DNA from: Hymenobacter baengnokdamensis
GTDB lineage: Bacteria; Bacteroidota; Bacteroidia; Cytophagales; Hymenobacteraceae
Direction: 5' to 3'
NCBI RefSeq assembly: GCF_008728635.1
Contig: NZ_CP044285.1
Location: forward strand, 1,612,001 to 1,676,000
Length of the DNA stretch: 64,000 nt
The notes under the pieces were generated by a model, which was not told the DNA's origin, searched no databases, and saw nothing but the letters and a program-made list of their open reading frames with translations. The position numbers were made by a program, and so were the translations under genes. Below are positions 47,217 to 54,227 of this stretch, piece after piece; the first letter of the stretch is position 1, and every line of letters starts with the position of its first letter.

Positions 47217-47298
47217 ATTGCGCGCAACGCGAAGCAATCGCATCAGAACGAGCCGTACGGGTGTCGTTCCGGTGCGATTGCTTCGCGTTGCGCGCAAT
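47217..47298. repeat. long perfect inverted repeat (REP/MITE-like)
   Basis: Perfect 26 bp arms 47217-47242 and 47273-47298, with a partial inner stem GAACGA/TCGTTC. The arms contain CAACGCGAAGCAATCGCA, similar in pattern to the hairpins at 8248 and 30182. It lies between gcvT and comB, with no T-run. Confidence 0.8.
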
Positions 47299-47335
47299 GG
47301 CGGACGGCTGGATTATCAAACTGCCCTTTGATTGT

Positions 47336-48055
47336 ATGAAACTCGACGTTTGCTTTTCGCCCGACCTGCTGCCGCTCTACGACCTGCGCGGCAAGGTGGC
47401 CGTTATCGTGGATGTGCTGCGGGCTACCAGCACCATCGTGACGGCGCTGGCCCAGGGCGTGACCGAGGTTTACCCGACCGCCACGCTCGATGAGTGCGCG
47501 GCGCTGGGCCGCGAGCAGGGCTGCATTACGGCTGCTGAGCGCGATGGGGTCGCCGCCGCCGGCTTCGATTTGGGCAATTCGCCCTTTGGCTTTCTAGATG
47601 GCAAACTGGCGGTGCAGGGTCGCGCCCTGGCCATCAGCACTACCAACGGCACGCAGGCCCTGCGCCGCTCGCTGGCGGCCCAGGCCATCGTGTGCGGCGC
47701 GTTTCTCAACCTAAGCGCCGTGGCCGACTTTGCCGTAGCGCAGGGGCGCGACGTGCTGGTAGTGTGCGCCGGCTGGAAAGGGCAGTTCTGCCTCGAAGAC
47801 AGCCTCTTCGGCGGCGCGCTAGCCGAGCGCCTGGCTACGTTTGGCTTCGATATTGCCTCGTCTGATGCGGCGCTGGCCGCCCTGCATCTGTGGCAGGACG
47901 CCAGGCCCACCTGGCCCCACTACTTACTGCAATCGGCCGCCGTGCGCCGCCTCAACGCGCTCGAAGCCCACGATGACTTCACGTTTTGCATGAATGTCGA
48001 TACCCACCCCGAGATATTGCCGCTGTGGCGGGGCGATAGGCTGGTGCGGGGGTAG
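47336..48055 (+). CDS. comB: 2-phosphosulfolactate phosphatase (ComB family)
   Basis: 239 residues from ATG 47336; an in-frame start at 47261 lies in the hairpin and is rejected. VAVIVDVLRATSTIVTAL, GFDLGNSPFGF, ALAISTTNGTQAL and VVCAGWKGQFCLEDSLFGGAL are ComB signatures. The family removes phosphate from 2-phosphosulfolactate in sulfolactate/coenzyme M-type pathways; in bacteria lacking coenzyme M the real substrate is uncertain. The last ~145 bp have a diverged second copy at 49842-49990. Confidence 0.9.
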   Translation: MKLDVCFSPDLLPLYDLRGKVAVIVDVLRATSTIVTALAQGVTEVYPTATLDECAALGREQGCITAAERDGVAAAGFDLGNSPFGFLDGKLAVQGRALAISTTNGTQALRRSLAAQAIVCGAFLNLSAVADFAVAQGRDVLVVCAGWKGQFCLEDSLFGGALAERLATFGFDIASSDAALAALHLWQDARPTWPHYLLQSAAVRRLNALEAHDDFTFCMNVDTHPEILPLWRGDRLVRG

Positions 48056-48092
48056 CCGGGCGGCGCCATTAAGCCTGTCCGCGCCGCTCGCA

Positions 48093-49034
48093 TTATTTTG
48101 GGCTACTCAGCACCTCGATACTTACCGTGTCGAAAAAAGTATTGTAGCCATTGTCATAGTCCATATGGAAATAGTGCGGGTATTTGCCCGATATGACGCC
48201 GATGCCGGGCTTGAATTTAAGGTCCACCGCGCCAAAATATACAATCTGAGGCTCTACGTCGAATATTTTGAGTGGAATAGACCAGAACGTGTAAATCTGC
48301 TGCTCCTTACTGCTCAGCACCAGTTTGCATCCGGCTACCTGCCAGGCTACGGATGGCTGGTCGGCGGGCTTGGGAAAGGTGAGCACGAGGCGTTTTTGCA
48401 GCGCCGCGAGGTCGGCTGGCGCAAAGGGCTGGGCCCCGCAGTTGAGGGTAACGTTGTCGGCAGTGCCAGGAAACCAGACGGGCTGCCGGCGCACCAGAAA
48501 ATATTCCGTCAGTACTTGATTGGAGGTAGTATAGTAGCGACCGCCGCGTTTGATAATGGGCTGCCAGCCCAGATGACGCGTCAGCAGGTTTACAACTGGC
48601 AACTGCCGTTTGTAGGCCAGTAGTTTCTCCACGCCATTCTGGAGCACCGTTTCCAAGGACACCCTGGCCCGGCTGTTCAGCGTGTCGATATCTATCGCGA
48701 CCCATGTCACCTGGCCAGTCTGCTCGTCGGGCAGTACGGCCAGGGTTACTAATAGCTTATCGCTGTAATAATAGCCGTTTGTCCTAATGGTTGCAGCATC
48801 ATCGTAATGAGGCAGGAAATAAGTGCTGTCGGCCAGTATATTAACGATGTCCACCTGCTCAGGCTTGCCCAGCCGCGTGCGCTGCGTGCGAACGTAGGTA
48901 ATGCGGTTTTTGGCTGATTCGAGTAGGATGTAGGATTTAGGCATAACCAACTGCTGGCCAAACGCTTCCTTAGCCGGGCCAGCCAAGCTGATGAAGCAAA
49001 ACAAAAGCAGTGCTGCTCTGATAAGTAAATTCAT
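48093..49034 (-). CDS. exported hypothetical protein, cassette partner family (copy 2)
   Basis: 313 residues with a signal peptide (about 1-27, ending EAFGQ). It is a clear paralogue of the protein at 50321-51253: both contain VLTEYFLxRxxPxWxP, DNxTxNCxAxPFxPAD, IYTFWSxPxKIFD and a C-terminal ISGKYxxYF followed by FFDxxSI. No known family or catalytic motif recognised. It lies 27 bp after a degraded HExxH module (49062-49844), as its paralogue follows an HExxH module directly. The pairing suggests that the two products work together, for example as enzyme and inhibitor or chaperone, but this is inference. Confidence 0.8.
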   Translation of the reverse strand: MNLLIRAALLLFCFISLAGPAKEAFGQQLVMPKSYILLESAKNRITYVRTQRTRLGKPEQVDIVNILADSTYFLPHYDDAATIRTNGYYYSDKLLVTLAVLPDEQTGQVTWVAIDIDTLNSRARVSLETVLQNGVEKLLAYKRQLPVVNLLTRHLGWQPIIKRGGRYYTTSNQVLTEYFLVRRQPVWFPGTADNVTLNCGAQPFAPADLAALQKRLVLTFPKPADQPSVAWQVAGCKLVLSSKEQQIYTFWSIPLKIFDVEPQIVYFGAVDLKFKPGIGVISGKYPHYFHMDYDNGYNTFFDTVSIEVLSSPK

Positions 49035-49061
49035 AATAAAAGACGAGCTAAAAAATTATAC

Positions 49062-49844
49062 CTACGGACATGCTTGGCTGCCCTGCGCCTTAATGATAAG
49101 GCCATTGCTGGGATTTGGGTAAGATGTGTTGTGCTGCTCTGCCTGCGTTTCTCTATCGATTAAGTCTTTGCGGGTAGGCGAAAAGCTTTGGTAGGTAGTG
49201 GTTCCCTGCAGGCCGCCCCAAAACAGGTCTTCTGCCAATTGATGGTCTAATAGAATGCCCTGGCTGGCAGCGTAGGCTTGCAAGGCATCAGCCATCTGAC
49301 TGATAATAGAACTCATAAGGTCATGCTGCTCCGCCTCTTTTAAATCCATCGACCCTACATACCTGTCAAGCAAGTCGTCTATTGTCGCATTCGAGTCCAG
49401 ATTTTTACCCTGCCCCCACTTTTCCAGGTAGGCGTGGAGAGACTCGTGAATTAACGTTCTGGCTACAGCAAGATTAGTTGCTTGCGAAGTAAAGGTCAGG
49501 TCAACAGTAGTAGTAAATTGAGGCGGGTTACTATTTGCGCTTTCCGTCCGTGCGTTTATGCTTCCTGCTGGATACTTAGGGTCAACAGGAATATTGCCAC
49601 TCGTAATCGTCCAGGTGATAGCTATATTGTTCCCTAACAGGGAAAAAATGCCCGCTATGTCATTGCCTTTCAACCCCTGCAGAGCCGCAAGGATGGGTTG
49701 AATACAAGGTTAAGGCCATCACTTACGATAGTCGTAATTGCCGTCGGTGCACTGCCGCCAGGCAATGGCCCCTGAGGCCCGCTGCCGGGGTCATTAGGGC
49801 TGTTGCCGCCGTTGCCGGGAGTGCCGCCGTAGTCGCCGGGGCCA
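49062..49844 (-). pseudogene. HExxH metallopeptidase-like module, truncated and frameshifted (copy 2)
   Basis: The module starts inside the Gly/Pro/Asn linker (about 49844) and lacks the N-terminal domain and lipoprotein signal found in the gene at 52580. A one-base loss near 49710 breaks the frame: the first part ends at 49670, while the rest restarts in another frame (ATG 49673). Restoring one C gives LNPCIQPILAAL, matching the paralogues. The domain keeps TLIHESLHAYL and, 41 residues after the first zinc His, the conserved QH, then a final QACP. It is a remnant or silent cassette fused at its 5' end to a comB fragment. Confidence 0.85.
49747..49844 (-). repeat. linker homology block, third copy
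   Basis: Encodes the GDYGGTPGNGGNSPNDPG-type linker and differs from the block at 51900-51997 by only three bases over almost 100. It also shares the next residues (LPGGSAP) with that copy but not with the full-length gene. Confidence 0.85.
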
Positions 49845-49990
49845 CCTGACCTCACTACTTGTTACAGTCGGCCGCCGTGCGCGGCCTCAACGCGCTCGAA
49901 GCCCACGACGACTTCACTTTTTGCATGAACGTCGATACCCACCCCGAGATTCTGCCGCTGTGGCGAGGGGATAGTTTGGTGCGGGGGTAA
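49842..49990 (+). pseudogene. comB: displaced 3' fragment of comB
   Basis: The fragment matches the last ~145 bp of comB (47908-48055) with about 17 mismatches, nearly all synonymous: it would encode HYLLQSAAVRGLNALEAH and so on to a TAA at 49988-49990, with only two substitutions (Arg to Gly and Arg to Ser). The first codon of the match, Trp in comB, is TGA here. It abuts the linker of the truncated HExxH module at a shared CCA. The pattern suggests DNA from a related strain's comB, not decay after a local duplication. Confidence 0.9.
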
Positions 49991-50320
49991 GAGAATTATT
50001 TACGCGCTATAGTCTAAGTATGAGCGCTGCTCAGTTAGGATAACTAAACGTGGCTAACTTGCAGAGTTATTAGCTGACGCTAGGAGCAAAATTGTCGCTG
50101 CAAACATACACGCGGATAAAACCCATGCGAACTAGTATAGGTCTTTCATAAGAAATGATATTAATAAAAAATCCTAGTGCATTCATCTTTAACTATTTAC
50201 TACCATAGCTTATTGTTAAAAATAATAACTTTCATGAATAATTATTCAATATTAAAGTATTATAATTTAAATATTATACTTATTGATGATTTTATATAAT
50301 AATGAGCATTATCAACTTGG
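49991..50320. other. A+T-rich gene-free spacer
   Basis: Very rich in A+T from about 50110 on. I see no gene, terminator or repeat; it lies downstream of the cassette partner gene (minus strand) and of the comB fragment (plus strand). Confidence 0.5.
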
Positions 50321-51253
50321 TTATATTTTTTGTATAGAGATTAAATCAAAAAATATATTATGCATGTCGTTGCTATCAAGCCCGAAATATTGAGAGTATT
50401 TCCCGCTTATTAGGCCAATCTCAGGTTGGAATTTTAGTTCTCCTGCTCCAAAAGAAGCAATATTTGCATCAAAAATTTTAGGTGGCAGTGACCAAAAAGT
50501 ATAAATGTTGTTCTCTACTTTTTGCAGCAATAACTTTGTCGTAAGCTCTCCACGAAGCCGCGGTACTTCCTGCCCTTTCAGTATCGAATCTGTTATGCGC
50601 ATTGATTCAGCGGCGTAATCGGCAGGTGTAAAGGGGTGAGCTAAGCAGTTAATTGTTGCATTATCACCGCTAGTTGGATACCAGGTAGGCATATTGCGCA
50701 ATAAGAAATATTCTGTTAGCACTGTCTGGTTCGTAGTGAAATACTGATTACCTTTTTTAATTACAGGGCGCAAATCCAAACGCCTTCGAGACCAGTCAAT
50801 AGCTGGCCCGCCCAGTGCCTCATAATTAAACAGCCGGGTATAACAGTCATCAGCTATGTCGCGCCAGGCAACTTGCCTTGATGCTGGAACAGAGTCGGGG
50901 CTAAATGGTACCCACGTTACATTCCCAGTGCGTAAATCAGGTAAAACCGCAAAGCAAATAAGTAGCTGGTCATGTGTAAATAATCCTGTGTCACCTATGT
51001 CTTTAGTGTCAACCAGCTTATTTCTGACGAAGTCGTTTGGAAGTATAATGTTTATTAGGTCTACGTATTGGGTGGTATTCAGTGCATTTCGTTTCGTTTT
51101 TACAAGAGTTGCTTTTAATTCCTGGGCGGGAATTGTTACGTACACATTAGCAAGGAATAAATGCAGCGGCTGCGTCTTAGACTGCGCAAGGTGTTGCGCG
51201 TTGCTAATGCCAATATTTAGCATCAGTAAATAAAAAATAAATGACTTTTTCAT
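50321..51253 (-). CDS. exported hypothetical protein, cassette partner family (copy 1)
   Basis: 310 residues from the ATG at 51251-51253; its signal peptide is MKKSFIFYLLMLNIGISNAQ. The ATG begins one base after the TAA of the HExxH module (51255-51257), so translation is probably coupled. It shares with the protein at 48093 the VLTEYFLLRNMPTWYPTSGDN region, NCLAHPFTPADYAAES, IYTFWSLPPKIFD, and ISGKYSQYF near the end. Two Cys are conserved or semi-conserved. No family recognised; codons are richer in A+T than the flanking chromosome. Confidence 0.82.
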   Translation of the reverse strand: MKKSFIFYLLMLNIGISNAQHLAQSKTQPLHLFLANVYVTIPAQELKATLVKTKRNALNTTQYVDLINIILPNDFVRNKLVDTKDIGDTGLFTHDQLLICFAVLPDLRTGNVTWVPFSPDSVPASRQVAWRDIADDCYTRLFNYEALGGPAIDWSRRRLDLRPVIKKGNQYFTTNQTVLTEYFLLRNMPTWYPTSGDNATINCLAHPFTPADYAAESMRITDSILKGQEVPRLRGELTTKLLLQKVENNIYTFWSLPPKIFDANIASFGAGELKFQPEIGLISGKYSQYFGLDSNDMHNIFFDLISIQKI

Positions 51254-51254
51254 C

Positions 51255-52127
51255 TTAGTTACATGCTTTACTGCCTTTGGCCGAAGCTTGACTATAAGTC
51301 TCCGCAGCATTTGCGGAAGCTATAACTGACTTTTGGTCATCAGAGAGAGTATTGTAAGCTGCTGTTTCGGTCAGACCCGCCCAAAATAAGTTTTGAGCAT
51401 AATTTAAATCAAGGTTAGGGAATTTAGCTTGTAATGCAAGTGCCATTTGGTTGATAATATTAGCCATTGCGTCATGTTGAGCGGCGATGTCGTTGGGACT
51501 CAGGCTTCCTAAGTATCCATCTACTAATTGAGCCATTGTCGTATTAGCATTCATCCCCTGCGAATATCCCCACTGTATAAGATATGCATGTAATGATTCA
51601 TGAATCAATGTTCTTCCTACTGCAACATCAGTAGCATTGTTTACGAAAGTTGTGTTAAGAGTAGTGCTTAAGTAGTCAGAAGGCATCCCATCCCATTGGC
51701 TAGTTAAAGCATTCACTTGTCTGCCATTCGTGTCATTTGGGATGTAAGCATTTTGTATATTCCAAATGATTGATGACTTCGTGAAGAAATTAAAAAGCCT
51801 ACCTATATCATTTCCATTCGCTCCTTGCAATGAAGACAGAATGGTTTGGGCACAGGGCTTTAAATTAGTGCTTATTATAGTGTTAGTTGAGTTAGGTGCA
51901 CTGCCGCCAGGCAATGGCCCCTGAGGCCCGCTACCAGGGTCATTAGGGCTGTTGCCGCCGTTGCCGGGAGTGCCGCCGTAGTCACCGGGGCCAGTAGGGG
52001 AGCCATCGCCACTGTTATAGCCGCCGCTATCATCGGAGAGCCCACATCCAGCCGAAGAGCCTAAGTACTCGCCCGTGATTGAATTGTAATAGAGCAGGCA
52101 ACTGTTTGCCTTGCCTGGTTGGCTAAG
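51255..52127 (-). pseudogene. orphan HExxH metallopeptidase-like module without N-terminal domain (copy 1)
   Basis: An open frame of 290 codons begins after a TGA (52128-52130) with no ATG or GTG near its start; the first usable codon is a TTG at 51914 after the linker. It aligns with the gene at 52580 from about residue 208 on (NSCLLYYNSITGEYLGSSAGC), through the linker, into its own C-terminal domain: LKPC, TLIHESLHAYL, QH 42 residues later, FWAGLTETAAYNTLS, and a final KACN. It is intact as a module but lacks signal and N-terminal domain, like an orphan C-terminal cassette. It could be read from the TTG as a cytosolic protein. Confidence 0.8.
51931..52076 (-). repeat. 146 bp linker repeat, second copy
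   Basis: Identical base for base to 53271-53416. Sequence diverges on both sides (one mismatch, then a further 14 matching bases on the downstream side). Confidence 0.95.
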
Positions 52128-52175
52128 TCAATGCCTCCCAATTTATGCGCTTAATTAAACTCAGTAGCCCCTTAC

Positions 52176-52571
52176 TTAATGGATATAATCTCGCGGACCA
52201 TCCGATTGTTTCCGACTCCATTGCATATGAAACAGACACACGATTGAGTCTCCCTGCTGAATGCGTAATGTTTGAGTACAAAAAGCATAGGTAAAAGCCT
52301 TTGCCACTACTTCATGCTTTCCCGACCTTACCTCTGTATAAGTACGCCCCTTTTTATCAGTTCGCACGACTACGCCATCAATTACTAATGCGCCTACGCT
52401 CAGCGGTTTTCGGGAGGCGCTGTCCTGTAGAACACCTACTATACAAGGTAAAATACTTTTCTTCCTATGATAGACCATTTTCTCGCACTGGCAGGGCGGG
52501 GTGTGGCGGAAGCCGAAGCTGGAAAGTGCGCAGACAGCGACGGCAAGAGAGGAAAATGGTATAGCTCTCAT
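52176..52571 (-). CDS. small exported protein, carboxypeptidase-regulatory-like
   Basis: 131 residues from the ATG at 52569-52571; an in-frame TTG at 52586 overlaps the preceding stop. A signal peptide (about 1-20) is followed by a CxC (PPCQCEK) and a beta-sandwich pattern (IVGVLQDSASRKPLSVGALVIDGVVVRTDKKGRTYTEV) resembling carboxypeptidase-regulatory-like domains. It follows the full-length HExxH lipoprotein gene by only 8 bp, in the place where the other modules have the 310-residue partner, so it may be the partner of that protein. This role is inference. Confidence 0.65.
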   Translation of the reverse strand: MRAIPFSSLAVAVCALSSFGFRHTPPCQCEKMVYHRKKSILPCIVGVLQDSASRKPLSVGALVIDGVVVRTDKKGRTYTEVRSGKHEVVAKAFTYAFCTQTLRIQQGDSIVCLFHMQWSRKQSDGPRDYIH

Positions 52572-52579
52572 AGTATAAC

Positions 52580-54073
52580 TTAACAACCACTCGGTTTAAG
52601 GCCCAAGGCATTCACACCACCTAATTCCTGATTGATAGCGGCAGCGATACGAGTTTTTTCTTGCTGTGAGAGGGCTTGGTAAGCGGAAGTCCTTCCCAAC
52701 CCATTCCACGCCAAATCCTGGCAATACTGCAAACTAACATTGTAGCCTAATTGGGTACCGTATATATAAAGGACTTGGCCGATATCGTTTTTAAAGCTCG
52801 TTACTATTTGATTGTGCTGCGTGTTATTCTGCCCTGAAGGAGATTGGTAGATGAATGCATCTATCAAGTCTGGGTACTCCATGCCAAATTTAGTCGGGTC
52901 GTTTGAATAATAGGCAACTAGATAGGCGTGTACCGACTCGTGCATCATCGTTGCCATAACACTTAAATCAGTCGCGTTTTGTAACTGTTGAGCATCGAAG
53001 GTCGTTGTAACGGTATTATTTGGATAAGAAGAAATGGTGCTACCGAGCCAGCCAGGCGGGAGAGTGCCAACGTTAAGTTGCCAATTATCAGTTAAACTAT
53101 TGAAATAAGTAATTGGTAGAAAAACGGAGTTAGTGCCATTGATAGATGTTTGACTGCTATATAATAAAATGGCACCCTTTAATGAATTATATGATTGAGT
53201 AAGGCATGGTGTTAAGTTATTGATAACTGCTAAGCTGTTTGTAGGGCTGTTCGGTGGCCCCTGAGGCCCACTACCAGGGTCATTAGGGCTGTTGCCGCCG
53301 TTGCCGGGAGTGCCGCCGTAGTCACCGGGGCCAGTAGGGGAGCCATCGCCACTGTTATAGCCGCCGCTATCATCGGAGAGCCCACATCCAGCCGAAGAGC
53401 CTAAGTACTCGCCCGTAATAGCGTTGTAATAGAACATACAGCTATTTACTTTATTAGTACTTGCTCTTTTCTGCTTATCGGTTGCAGCGGTAGAAGCTTT
53501 AGCAGTACTAACCTCCACCCCTTGAAACCATAGCTTAACCTGGCCCGGCAGTAGGGCTCCATCACTAAACCTGCGTCCATTTAGATAGTGATAACCAGCC
53601 GAATAGAGTAAAAATATTCCAGCTGCGTGAGTGGGAATAGCCAAAGATGGCTGTTGATAGCCGTGGTAGAGGCTGGTAAGTAAGGCCAGCGTATCGACCG
53701 GCATACCAGCTGGCTTCAATAGAAGCTCGGCAATGCTACCATGCAGAGCTTGGTCAGGCGTTCGGGCTATAAATAGGTAGCGAAAGCCTTGCCAGGGATT
53801 ACCAGTGAAGGCTCCGGGGTCATTGGCCATTGGCACAACTAGCAGCGGAGTAGTCTGCGTCCCAATGCTTACTGCTTTTGTCCAAAGCAGACGCGTGCTT
53901 TTAGGGATTGCTGTTGGATAAGTACTTTGGTACCATGCCTGTGCCTCTACGATAGTCAGCCCGAGCGTTGAGGCCGCCGGGTTTGGCTCAATGTGTTGTT
54001 GAGAGCAGGAGGCCAGTATAGCCACCAAAAAACTTGCTAAAATTCTTGCGAGAGAAGTAGAATGTATTCGCAT
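52580..54073 (-). CDS. modular lipoprotein with C-terminal HExxH metallopeptidase-like domain
   Basis: 497 residues. Lipobox LASC with Cys at 23; an N-terminal domain of about 200 residues (with WLxT-type segments and Cys 212 and 230); a Gly/Pro/Asn/Ser linker at about 237-275; and a C-terminal domain with C290, zinc motif HESVH (378-382), a conserved QH at 419-420 as possible third ligand, WNGLGRTSAYQALSQQEK, and a Cys as last residue. C290 and C497 recur in the other modules and could form a disulfide. It should be anchored to a membrane outside the cytoplasm. HExxH implies a zinc peptidase, but no known peptidase family is evident. Confidence 0.8.
   Translation of the reverse strand: MRIHSTSLARILASFLVAILASCSQQHIEPNPAASTLGLTIVEAQAWYQSTYPTAIPKSTRLLWTKAVSIGTQTTPLLVVPMANDPGAFTGNPWQGFRYLFIARTPDQALHGSIAELLLKPAGMPVDTLALLTSLYHGYQQPSLAIPTHAAGIFLLYSAGYHYLNGRRFSDGALLPGQVKLWFQGVEVSTAKASTAATDKQKRASTNKVNSCMFYYNAITGEYLGSSAGCGLSDDSGGYNSGDGSPTGPGDYGGTPGNGGNSPNDPGSGPQGPPNSPTNSLAVINNLTPCLTQSYNSLKGAILLYSSQTSINGTNSVFLPITYFNSLTDNWQLNVGTLPPGWLGSTISSYPNNTVTTTFDAQQLQNATDLSVMATMMHESVHAYLVAYYSNDPTKFGMEYPDLIDAFIYQSPSGQNNTQHNQIVTSFKNDIGQVLYIYGTQLGYNVSLQYCQDLAWNGLGRTSAYQALSQQEKTRIAAAINQELGGVNALGLKPSGC
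53271..53416 (-). repeat. 146 bp linker repeat, first copy (in full-length gene)
   Basis: Identical to 51931-52076. It covers the linker and the end of the N-terminal part, exactly the border between constant and variable halves. Confidence 0.95.
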
Positions 54074-54227
54074 CTGCTTGTGCTTAGAGACTGTAGGCTA
54101 TCCAAGTGCAAACATATAAATAATTGACCAAGAATGTTAAAAATTATACTGGAGTTAGATGCTATTTAGTAAGTGTGTGGAGTCGGGCGGCTGATAGCAG
54201 CTACGCGTGTTATAGCCCGTAATTATA

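Noticed and set aside
50110..50340. Possible replication origin or partition site in the A+T-rich spacer
   Set aside because: No DnaA-box clusters, iterons or replication genes are visible; A+T richness alone is not evidence.
51255..54073. Canonical Rhs or CDI toxin locus
   Set aside because: No YD repeats, no haemagglutinin repeats, no TpsB-like transporter and no PT-VENN-type motif; only the arrangement of orphan C-terminal modules is similar.
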